NCBI GenBank assembly: GCA_003524145.1 | Contig: DODZ01000014.1 | Coordinates: forward strand, 1-54,191 | Length of the DNA stretch: 54,191 nucleotides | Source: Candidatus Apopatosoma intestinale | GTDB taxonomy: Bacteria > Bacillota > Clostridia > Oscillospirales > CAG-272 | Direction of reading: 5' to 3' | In this document: piece after piece, positions 1 to 7,236 of the stretch | How positions within the stretch are numbered: position 1 is the stretch's first letter | How the letters are laid out: every line of letters starts with the position of its first letter | Program-made: the position numbers and the translations under genes | Notes under the pieces: model-generated | Seen by the model: only the letters and a program-made list of their open reading frames with translations | Told to the model about the DNA's origin: nothing | Database searches by the model: none

Positions 1-39
1 GGGCTACGCTTATATTGTACCAAGCAAAGAAAAGGATTT

Positions 40-594
40 TTACGGTTTCATCACCTTGATGAATCTGAACATTTCATCAGGCCCCTCATCGGGATCATGT
101 TCTTCATCATCCGGCATTTCGTGATCGGGCTGAAAATACTCGCACCAAAACTGATCGATTTGAAATCCGCACTTGTTCACATAGAAGTGTATGTTGCGCT
201 TTTCAAAATATGGCGTGCAGGTCTCCCAAACGACAGTTTCGGGGTGCAGAGCCTCAATCGCCAACCACGCACCATAGCCGATGCCTTTGGTATGCTCTTC
301 GGGTGAAACGAAAAGGATCTCCAATTCGTTGCGGTTGGTCTCTTTATTGATCTTCAGGATGACGCCGCCAACCTTTCTTCCATCAACAACTATACGGTAC
401 GTTTCGCTGTCGGGAGAATCAATGCTGCGTTCAATTGTTTTGCGAGATATGATCTCGCCGTCAAAATCAAGATGATTATCACGCTCTCCAAACTCCTCGA
501 TTGCGCCGTACTTGAACGCCCATTGATTATCAAGTATAAATTGCTCGCGGTCGTCCGCTTCAAGCGGGACAAGAGTGACTCTCGTGTTTTTCAT
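40..594 (-). CDS. GNAT family N-acetyltransferase
   Basis: Protein of 184 aa with the GNAT fold pattern. The acetyl-CoA pyrophosphate-binding loop is seen as HTKGIGYG around residues 101-108, following the beta strand LEILFVSP. The C-terminus carries a very acidic stretch (PDDEEHDPDEGPDE). The start ATG overlaps the stop of the upstream MATE gene as ATGA, and an AGGAG site lies just inside that gene, so the two are translationally coupled. The substrate is not evident; pairing with an efflux pump suggests acetylation of a small toxic amine or antibiotic, which is inference only. Confidence 0.85.
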   Translation of the reverse strand: MKNTRVTLVPLEADDREQFILDNQWAFKYGAIEEFGERDNHLDFDGEIISRKTIERSIDSPDSETYRIVVDGRKVGGVILKINKETNRNELEILFVSPEEHTKGIGYGAWLAIEALHPETVVWETCTPYFEKRNIHFYVNKCGFQIDQFWCEYFQPDHEMPDDEEHDPDEGPDEMFRFIKVMKP

Positions 595-1937
595 TGTACA
601 ATCTCCTTTTTATTGTATTTCAAAGTAAAATATAAAAACAGTGAAAATATTGCGCTTGCAGAGCCAGAAACAAGTGAGCTGAGCCAAACACCATTTAACT
701 CAAGGAGGGGTGTCAAGGCAAACAATGTGCCTATCGGGAACACAAGTGTGCCGAAGAAAGACGTGAGCATGGAGCGAGCAGGTCGCTCGAGTGCGGTGAA
801 ATAAGACGAGAAACACATATCCACCCAACCCGTAAGGTAGGAGAGCGAGAACAGCTTCATACCGATAATGCTGACCGTAAGAAGCTCGGTGTCTTCAGGC
901 TTTACGAACAAAGGAGCAACGTACTCTCCAAGGAACATCATAAACAAGAGCGAGGCGGCAGAAAGAACTACTGCGCCGAGTATGATGCGGCGGAACATTG
1001 CTTTGACCTTTTCTATCAGTCCTGCACCATAGCAATAGCTGATAGCAGGCTGTTGTGCATCGGTCATTCCAAATACGAGCATACCAATGATGCTGTCCAC
1101 ATACATAACCACCGAGAATGCGGCAAGACCTGTCGTGCCACCGTATTTCAGCAAAAAGAAGTTGTAGACAATTGACATCACGGACATAGAAATACTGCTA
1201 AAGAACTCACTTGATCCATTGGCGAGGATACGGAAGAATAAGGCTTTTTCAACCTTTCCATTTGCGTAATATAAGTCCATTCGCTTTTTGTGGAACAGAA
1301 GCAGCGTGATAACTGAGCCGAGTGCCATAGCAAGGCAGCTTGTAAACGCCGCCGCCCATACACCTTGACCGAGAAAGACGATGAGGATTATGTCAAGTAC
1401 GATATTAAATACTTGCGTTCCAATGCCGAGCCACATTGAGAGCTTTTCTTTTCCGCAAACGCGCAAATAGTTATCTGTGGCGTGAAAAATCAGCATCAGC
1501 GGAGCAAAGGCGGCGTAAACGAGCGTGTAAGTAATACCGTATTCAATGGCTTGCTCAGTAGCACCCGGAGCAAGAAGTCTGACAAACGGCTCGGCCAATA
1601 AAAATCCGACAGCACCTACAACACAAGAAATCAAGAAGATGACCTTCAGCGTAAAGGTAAACACCTGCGATGCTTCCTCACGGTTCTTTTCACCAAGCAA
1701 GACGGAGATACGAACCGATGCACCCGTTGCGATAAGATTGGCAAAGCCGAACACGATCATAATGATCGGCATAATTAAATTGACGGCAGCGAGAGCATCC
1801 TCTCCTATAAATCTACCGACGAACAATCCATCCGCAATCTGATAGAGCGCACCGAACGCCATCGTAATCATTGACGGTATGGCAAGACGAAAGAATAGCT
1901 TCGTCGGCGGTAATTTCTCAAATATTTCGGAATCCAT
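591..1937 (-). CDS. MATE family multidrug efflux transporter
   Basis: About 448 aa with twelve hydrophobic segments in two repeated halves. The N-terminal motif (PPTKLFFRLAIPSMITM) followed by GALYQIADGLFVGRFIG is typical of MATE (MatE, NorM/DinF-like) antiporters, which export cationic compounds using Na+ or H+ gradients across the cytoplasmic membrane. The ATG at 1937 is chosen over a TTG 12 bases upstream because GGAGGT lies at the right distance before it. It overlaps the downstream GNAT gene by four bases. A terminator-like hairpin directly upstream suggests regulated read-through. The substrate cannot be told from sequence. Confidence 0.92.
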   Translation of the reverse strand: MDSEIFEKLPPTKLFFRLAIPSMITMAFGALYQIADGLFVGRFIGEDALAAVNLIMPIIMIVFGFANLIATGASVRISVLLGEKNREEASQVFTFTLKVIFLISCVVGAVGFLLAEPFVRLLAPGATEQAIEYGITYTLVYAAFAPLMLIFHATDNYLRVCGKEKLSMWLGIGTQVFNIVLDIILIVFLGQGVWAAAFTSCLAMALGSVITLLLFHKKRMDLYYANGKVEKALFFRILANGSSEFFSSISMSVMSIVYNFFLLKYGGTTGLAAFSVVMYVDSIIGMLVFGMTDAQQPAISYCYGAGLIEKVKAMFRRIILGAVVLSAASLLFMMFLGEYVAPLFVKPEDTELLTVSIIGMKLFSLSYLTGWVDMCFSSYFTALERPARSMLTSFFGTLVFPIGTLFALTPLLELNGVWLSSLVSGSASAIFSLFLYFTLKYNKKEIVQ

Positions 1938-1951
1938 TATGACCTCCAACG

Positions 1952-2050
1952 CAAAAAAATAAAGCTCGGATATTGCAAAAGCAATAACCCAAGCTCACTT
2001 GGACACCTAATCCGGCATTACGGTACTACGGTACACAGCCTCCGGTGACA
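1952..2050 (-). promoter_or_regulatory. Attenuator-like leader of the MATE-GNAT operon
   Basis: Read on the minus strand, a stem formed by 1981-1995 and 1963-1976 (AGCTTGGG.TATTGC with GCAATATCCGAGCT, loop TTTT) is followed by TTATTTTTTT and then the MATE ribosome binding site, so it looks like an intrinsic terminator inside the 5' leader. An alternative hairpin, CCAAG-TGAG-CTTGG (1989-2002), uses bases of the terminator's 5' arm and would be mutually exclusive with it. Very short frames lie upstream (ATG CCG GAT TAG; GTG TCC AAG TGA). Such a layout fits attenuation sensing translation or a ligand, but the signal is unknown. Confidence 0.5.
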
Positions 2051-2066
2051 AAAGTATTAAATTTAC

Positions 2067-2100
2067 GCTGATTTGACCGCAAAATAACGGTCAAATCAGC
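2067..2100 (-). terminator. Hairpin terminator after tRNA-Pro
   Basis: A perfect 13-bp inverted repeat (GCTGATTTGACCG / CGGTCAAATCAGC, loop of 8) begins a few bases beyond the tRNA CCA end on the minus strand. No long T run follows, so its strength as an intrinsic terminator is uncertain. Confidence 0.6.
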
Positions 2101-2104
2101 ATTT

Positions 2105-2180
2105 TGGTCGGAGTGACACGACTCGAACGTGCGATCCCCGCATCCCAAATGCGGTGCGATACCAGCTTCGCTACACCCCG
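2105..2180 (-). tRNA. tRNA-Pro (anticodon TGG)
   Basis: The reverse complement folds as a complete cloverleaf of 76 nt including an encoded CCA. The acceptor stem is CGGGGTG/CACTCCG with one G-T pair, the anticodon stem is CCGCA/TGCGG with loop TTTGGGA giving anticodon TGG, and the T-loop is TTCGAGT. Discriminator base A, then CCA at 2105-2107. Confidence 0.95.
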
Positions 2181-2518
2181 AAATGTGTAAAATATTCAAT
2201 TTTTGCGGTTTTTCCGTAAGTGGTCAAATCTGTGGTCAAAACAATTTGTCGGTGTTTTTTTGAAAAGGCAAACACTCAAAAAAGGCCATGTTTACAAGGA
2301 CTTTCCTTCAATGCTTGCAAGCACTTTCGGAATTTTGCTCTTTGGCGCGAAGCGCCCTTTTGCCCGCGGGGGCGTCCCCGCCGCCTGCATGCTCCCAAAG
2401 CAAGCGGGTAACCGTTACCCTACATCCAGATAAATATGTTCACGCCGAAAGAGCGTGAACATATTATATCAAAACATTTATCGATTGTCAATATCAGGCG
2501 GGAATTTCTCTATGATAA
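2181..2518. other. Intergenic region upstream of tRNA-Pro, with a long hairpin
   Basis: No convincing gene. It contains a direct repeat TGGTCAAA at 2221-2228 and 2233-2240, a GC-rich stretch near 2345-2400, and a perfect 12-bp inverted repeat at 2433-2444/2454-2465 (AATATGTTCACG with a 9-base loop) about 55 bases beyond the stop of the gene at 2519, i.e. downstream of that gene on its strand. The hairpin may serve as its terminator. Short open frames here show no protein-like features. Confidence 0.5.
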
Positions 2519-3253
2519 TTATTTTGCAATAAATTTATCCGCTTCCTGTCTGATGATATTTATATAAGCGTGGTCGGTATTTTCCGGCGCAAATGTAACA
2601 TCTGCGGCATTTCTGCCTGTAAAGAATTTAAACCATACAAGGCCGACGGCATATCTGCCGTAATCGAGCGACATATGAAAACCGTCACGGCAAAGGGAAG
2701 TGCCTCCGTTTTTGTAATCAAACGGCGGGATGGCACGCAGATGCTGAATGAAATCGCCCGAACCGATTATCGGAAGCGAATGCTTTTGCGCCGCCTCCGA
2801 GCTTGCTTCCACGATGGCGTGATACATATTCATCTGATTTTTCAGGTAATATGGAAAATTTCCGTGAGCGGAATCTATCTCATAAGCCCATGTTCTGTGA
2901 AAAGCAATCTTTGCCTTGGGACAGGCGGCTTTTACGGTATTGAGAACCTCTGTGAGATATGGCTCATAAGTTTCAATTTTTCCCGACAAACCGCTGACCT
3001 GCTGAACCGTCACATAATCCCATTCCTCACGTGCAAGCGCATCGGGGATACTGATTTTTTCTATGCCGCGCGTATTTTCTTCATAATCATAGGCGGGCGC
3101 ATTTTCGGTAATATTTTTTGCGTGCATTTCCAGACTGCAACCGCCGATATAAAGATTGCGGACGAAGAGATTTTCTCCGGCGGAGGCGGCAATATCCTGA
3201 AGATATCGTGTTGCATCCTGTGAAAAGCTGTTTCCTATGGCTAAAATTTTCAT
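2519..3253 (-). CDS. DUF4886-type SGNH-like protein
   Basis: 244 aa beginning MKILAIGNSFSQDA, which matches the block I GNSFS motif of the DUF4886 group of SGNH/GDSL-like hydrolases. Further family-like motifs are WDYVTVQQVSG and, near the C-terminus, DGFHMSLDYGRYAVG, where D and H would complete the catalytic triad with the early Ser. There is no signal peptide, so it probably acts in the cytoplasm. The substrate is unknown. It lies 17 bases after thyX on the same strand and is probably co-transcribed with it. Confidence 0.75.
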   Translation of the reverse strand: MKILAIGNSFSQDATRYLQDIAASAGENLFVRNLYIGGCSLEMHAKNITENAPAYDYEENTRGIEKISIPDALAREEWDYVTVQQVSGLSGKIETYEPYLTEVLNTVKAACPKAKIAFHRTWAYEIDSAHGNFPYYLKNQMNMYHAIVEASSEAAQKHSLPIIGSGDFIQHLRAIPPFDYKNGGTSLCRDGFHMSLDYGRYAVGLVWFKFFTGRNAADVTFAPENTDHAYINIIRQEADKFIAK

Positions 3254-3270
3254 AAATATGTACTTCCTTT

Positions 3271-4032
3271 TTATTTCTTAACCGAGAGAAGTTCACGCAA
3301 TTCCTTTGCCTTGCCGCAGGTCATTGCGCCCTCACTGCAGGCACCGCGCAGGCATGCGGGTCCCGCGTTTTTAAAAAGATTAGGTGCGACATCACGAACA
3401 AGCATAAGCATTTCTCTTGCCAGTGCGCGAATTTCCCACTGGGCACGTTCACAGCAACGCAGAGTAAAGAAATTATAGAGCGAGCGGACATTCATCGTCA
3501 TTATGATTTTTGTATCGCAGGCGCCGGGAAGAACAAAGCGTGCATCTTCATTTGCGAGCTTTTCTGCGGCGCGACGGGCAGATTTTTCGTCCTTACCCTC
3601 GGAGATGAGGCGCTTCGTATGTGCCTCTGTCAGCATGGTGCGCAGGCTTTCATAATGGCGTGCGTCCTCCTCCATGGCGGCGATAAATTCCGCCTTGGCT
3701 TCCGGTATTTTTTCTATTTCGGGCGGCAGGATATAATCGAAATTTGCCTTTGAAACATACCGCTGGCTCTGCACGGAATATGAAGCTATTCTGTGTCTTG
3801 TTATCTGCGCGAGCAGCGTTCTCGAAACACCCTCTATGCCGAATGTAAACGAAGCGTGTTCCACAGGGCTCTCATGACCGAGGCTTGTCAGCATATCGAG
3901 AAAGCTTTCGGTTTTTTCGGGAGTGAGGTTATCGAGCAGATCGTCTATATTGCTTTTTGAATAGCAAAGCTTTGCCGCCGCCGCGACGATTTTATCCGCA
4001 TTCGGTGTATAGGCGAGAAGTTCAACATGCAT
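3271..4032 (-). CDS. thyX: FAD-dependent thymidylate synthase ThyX
   Basis: 253 aa. The ThyX signature RHRX7S is present as R79-H80-R81 followed by S89 (RHRIASYSVQS), with QRYV after it. ThyX makes dTMP from dUMP using methylenetetrahydrofolate, NADPH and FAD, replacing ThyA in many anaerobes. The start overlaps the upstream glycosyltransferase gene by 11 bases. GAGGAAAAG lies before the ATG. A late Cys-rich segment (PACLRGACSEGAMTCG) is seen near the C-terminus. No thyA is in the window. Confidence 0.95.
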   Translation of the reverse strand: MHVELLAYTPNADKIVAAAAKLCYSKSNIDDLLDNLTPEKTESFLDMLTSLGHESPVEHASFTFGIEGVSRTLLAQITRHRIASYSVQSQRYVSKANFDYILPPEIEKIPEAKAEFIAAMEEDARHYESLRTMLTEAHTKRLISEGKDEKSARRAAEKLANEDARFVLPGACDTKIIMTMNVRSLYNFFTLRCCERAQWEIRALAREMLMLVRDVAPNLFKNAGPACLRGACSEGAMTCGKAKELRELLSVKK

Positions 4033-4798
4033 TTTTCTTTTCCTCTTTTCTTTTTTTGTTTTTGTATTTATATGTGCCGAAAATAAATTTCGGTATTTTC
4101 ATCATTCTTGGGAGGCGCGAGGGCTGGCAGAGAAGCCGCCATAGCCACTCAAGCCGCATGGCTATAAAGGCTTTTGGTGCGCGTTTTGCCGTGCCCGCAT
4201 AAATATCGAGGCTTCCGCCGAGGCAGAGAAGCAGGGAAGCGCAGAGTTTTTTTCTGTTTTTATATACCCATATTTCCTGCGCGGGCGAACCGAGGCAGAC
4301 ATAGAGAATATCGGTTTTTGTTTTGTTTATCGCGTCGATAACGTCATCGTTTTCCGCTCCGTTTTTATCAAAATATCCGTCGTGAAAACCGACAATATTC
4401 AGCCCCGTGTACCTTTCACGCATCTTTTGTGCCGCAGTAGCCGCAACATCGGGTTTTCCTCCGAGAAAATAAACGCTATAGCCGTTTTTTGCCGATAGCG
4501 CAAGTATTTCCTCACCAAATTCCACGCCGGCTATTTTTTCCTTTATCGGCGTGCCGAGGATTTTAGCGGCGAGGAGAACACCGGCGCCGTCCGGCAGTAT
4601 AAGCTCCGCCGAGGAAACGATATTGAGTATTTCCTTTTCCTCAATGCATCTTTGCAAAATCTCCGCATTCGGTGTATGAACGACGGTCTGCCTTTTTTCG
4701 TATATCGCGCGTTCTGCCACCGAGACGGCATCGGAAAAGGTGATACTGTCAAAAGGTATGCCGCGTATATCCGTTTTTTCCAGAATAATCACATCCAA
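4022..4798 (-). CDS. WecG/TagA/CpsF family glycosyltransferase
   Basis: 258 aa. Family landmarks are VHTPNAEILQRC, LPDGAGVLLAAKILGTPIKEKIAGVEF, YFLGGKPDVA and CLGSPAQEIW. The family transfers an N-acetylmannosaminuronate or ManNAc unit onto a lipid-linked GlcNAc at the inner membrane face in wall polysaccharide synthesis (TagA acts in teichoic acid synthesis). The predicted start is a TTG at 4798; a GTG two codons later is an alternative. The last 13 residues are almost all Lys/Arg/Glu/Asn. It stands apart from other wall polysaccharide genes, so the exact acceptor is unknown. Confidence 0.85.
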   Translation of the reverse strand: MDVIILEKTDIRGIPFDSITFSDAVSVAERAIYEKRQTVVHTPNAEILQRCIEEKEILNIVSSAELILPDGAGVLLAAKILGTPIKEKIAGVEFGEEILALSAKNGYSVYFLGGKPDVAATAAQKMRERYTGLNIVGFHDGYFDKNGAENDDVIDAINKTKTDILYVCLGSPAQEIWVYKNRKKLCASLLLCLGGSLDIYAGTAKRAPKAFIAMRLEWLWRLLCQPSRLPRMMKIPKFIFGTYKYKNKKRKEEKKNAC

Positions 4799-4896
4799 TT
4801 TTTACTTTCTTCTATATCATATCACATTTAAGGAAAAAAAACCATAATTTTTTGAAAAATATCGCAGAAATTTCAAAAAGATTTGAAGTTAAAATA

Positions 4897-4925
4897 TTGA
4901 AAAGAAGGAAATATTATGATATAAT
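4897..4925 (+). promoter_or_regulatory. Sigma-A promoter for the MBL-gltX-metG-LUD operon
   Basis: TTGAAA (4897-4902), 17-base spacer, TATAAT (4920-4925), ending 30 bases before the start of the MBL hydrolase gene. It lies in an AT-rich gap between divergent genes. Confidence 0.65.
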
Positions 4926-4955
4926 ATTTAATATTTATTATGATTTGGAGCGTAT

Positions 4956-5540
4956 ATGAAGAGAGCTGTATACTGCCTTTATCCGATATGTACAAATTGC
5001 TATCTGATTTCCGACGGAGGAGAGTGTGCCGTCATTGACCCTGCGTCCTCAGCGGAGCTTCTGCGCGACGAGATAGAGAGAACCGGCGCTAAGCTGAAAT
5101 ACATCCTGCTCACGCACGGGCATTTCGATCATATCGGCGGCGCCGACGGTCTGAAAGCCTGTTTTCCCGAAGCGAAAATAATGATAAGCGCAGATGACGC
5201 CGCGATGCTTTCCGACCCGAGGATGAACGCATCCGCTCTTTTCGGCGGTGAAAGTGTTTTCTGCCTTTCAGACTATGAGACGGTGGCGGACGGCGATATA
5301 CTTATGCTCGGAAATGAGAAAATTTCAGTTATGGCAACGCCCGGGCATACAAAAGGCTCGCTTTGCTATATCTGCTCCGATGCCGTTTATACGGGCGATA
5401 CGCTCTTTGACGACGGCTACGGCAGAACCGACCTGCCGAATGCAGCACCGGAGAAGATTGAGGCTTCCGTTTCGCGCATAAAGCGTATGTACGGGGGAAA
5501 AGCCGCATTCCCGGGGCACGGAGAAAGCTTCATAATATAA
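4956..5540 (+). CDS. MBL-fold metal-dependent hydrolase (glyoxalase II-like)
   Basis: 194 aa. The metal-binding motif HGHFDH is seen at residues 54-59, followed by the later ligands PGHTKGS, YTGDTLF and PGHGES typical of small glyoxalase II-like metallo-beta-lactamase-fold hydrolases. It is probably a cytoplasmic thioesterase or phosphodiester hydrolase with two metal ions. GGAG precedes the ATG. It is the first gene of an apparent operon with gltX, 27 bases downstream. The physiological substrate is not evident. Confidence 0.85.
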   Translation: MKRAVYCLYPICTNCYLISDGGECAVIDPASSAELLRDEIERTGAKLKYILLTHGHFDHIGGADGLKACFPEAKIMISADDAAMLSDPRMNASALFGGESVFCLSDYETVADGDILMLGNEKISVMATPGHTKGSLCYICSDAVYTGDTLFDDGYGRTDLPNAAPEKIEASVSRIKRMYGGKAAFPGHGESFII

Positions 5541-5567
5541 GAATCAACCGAAAGGAAATATAAAGCT

Positions 5568-7235
5568 ATGGATTACAACTATCTTGCAGAATTACTTTTC
5601 CCCGATGTTACGGAAACACCGGAGGATATGGAAAAGCGCTTTCCGAAAAGAGAGCTTCCCGAGGGGGCTGTTGTTTCGAGAATGGCACCCAGCCCCACAG
5701 GCTTTGTCCATCTCGGCAATCTCATGCAGGGACTTACCTCCGAGCGCCTCGCCCATCAGAGCGGCGGTATAATGTATCTGCGCGTTGAGGATACGGATGC
5801 AAAGCGCGAGGTAAAGGGAGCGACGGAAACGCTTATAGAGATGCTTTCGCACTACGGTATTTTCTTCGATGAGGGTGCGGCTCTCGATGAAAACGGGAAA
5901 ATATACGACAAGGGAATATACGGACCCTACAAGCAGAGCCGGCGTGCTGCCATCTATCATGTGTACGCAAAAAAGCTTGTGAAAGAGGGGAAGGCTTACC
6001 CCTGCTTCTGCACAGAGGAGGAGCTTGAGCGTTTTCATTCCGAGCAGGAAGCCGAAAAAGCCAATTTCGGCTACTACGGCAAGTGGGCAAAGTGGAGAGA
6101 CCGCCCGATAGAGGATATCGAAGCGGAACTGAAGGCGGGAAAGGAATGGGTACTCCGCTTCCGCAGTACGGGAAGCATAGAGCATAAATTCAAGTATCAC
6201 GACCTCATCAAGGGCGATGTGGACATCACTGAAAACGATATAGACCATGTGCTCTTAAAGAGCGACGGCATACCGACATATCATTTCGCACATGCGGTGG
6301 ATGACCATCTGATGGGCACGACTCATGTTGTACGCGGAGACGAATGGCTCGCAAGTCTGCCTTTCCATATACAGCTTTTCGCCGCGCTCGGTCACAAGTT
6401 GCCGAAATATGTTCACATAGGCACGCTTATGAAAATGGACGGAAATTCCAAGCGCAAGCTTTCCAAGCGCAAGGATCCCGAGCTTGCTCTCTCGTATTAC
6501 AAATCCGAGGGATATCCCACGGAGAGCGTTGTCGAATATATAATGACTATCCTCAATTCCAATTTTGAGGACTGGAGAAGAGCAAATCCCGACGCGCCGC
6601 TGGGCGATTTCAAATTCACCACAAAGAAGATGAATGCCGCAGGCTCGCTCTTTGACCTTGCCAAGCTCTGCGATGTTTCCAAAAATATAATCTCGCGCTG
6701 GAGCGCAGAAAAGGTTTACGAGGAGACGGCAGAGTGGGCAAAGGAATTTGACAGTGAATTTTACGGTGAATTTACTGCGAATCCCGATTTTACAAAGGCT
6801 GTGCTCGCCATAGGCAGAGGCGGAAGCAAGCCGCGCAAGGACTTTGCCGTATGGAGTGAAGTCAAGGGCTATATGGGCTTCATGTTTGATAAGTATTACA
6901 ATGCAGAAGGCGAATATCCGCAGGGCTTCGAGTCCTCGCTTATCGCCGATGTGCTGAAGACTTATCTTGCTGCTTACAGCTCCGAGGATGACCAGAGCGC
7001 ATGGTTTGACAAGATGAAGGATGTGGCGGAGAAATTCGGCTTTGCCCGCGAGATGAAGGAATATAAGGCAAATCCCGATGCATACAAGGGAAGTATCGGC
7101 GATATCAGCTCGTTTGTACGCGTGGCGATAACAGGCAAGCAGAATGCGCCCGACCTTTACACGGTGATGAAAATTCTCGGCGAAAACAAGTCGAGAGAAA
7201 GAATAGAAAAACAGATAGAAAGACTGGGAGGCTAA
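5568..7235 (+). CDS. gltX: Glutamate--tRNA ligase
   Basis: 555 aa class I synthetase that charges tRNA-Glu (and in many Firmicutes tRNA-Gln, for later transamidation). The HIGH-like motif is PSPTGFVHLGN near residues 42-52 and the KMSKS-like motif is KRKLSKRKD near residue 295. Both are the usual GluRS variants. It is longer than the common form of about 480 aa, mainly because of a longer C-terminal anticodon-binding part. The ribosome binding site is AAAGGA. The next gene starts one base after its stop, so the two are coupled. Confidence 0.93.
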   Translation: MDYNYLAELLFPDVTETPEDMEKRFPKRELPEGAVVSRMAPSPTGFVHLGNLMQGLTSERLAHQSGGIMYLRVEDTDAKREVKGATETLIEMLSHYGIFFDEGAALDENGKIYDKGIYGPYKQSRRAAIYHVYAKKLVKEGKAYPCFCTEEELERFHSEQEAEKANFGYYGKWAKWRDRPIEDIEAELKAGKEWVLRFRSTGSIEHKFKYHDLIKGDVDITENDIDHVLLKSDGIPTYHFAHAVDDHLMGTTHVVRGDEWLASLPFHIQLFAALGHKLPKYVHIGTLMKMDGNSKRKLSKRKDPELALSYYKSEGYPTESVVEYIMTILNSNFEDWRRANPDAPLGDFKFTTKKMNAAGSLFDLAKLCDVSKNIISRWSAEKVYEETAEWAKEFDSEFYGEFTANPDFTKAVLAIGRGGSKPRKDFAVWSEVKGYMGFMFDKYYNAEGEYPQGFESSLIADVLKTYLAAYSSEDDQSAWFDKMKDVAEKFGFAREMKEYKANPDAYKGSIGDISSFVRVAITGKQNAPDLYTVMKILGENKSRERIEKQIERLGG

Positions 7236-7236
7236 T

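Noticed and set aside
2203..2433. Open frames upstream of tRNA-Pro
   Set aside because: No ribosome binding site and no family-like features; overlapping frames in a GC-rich intergenic region.
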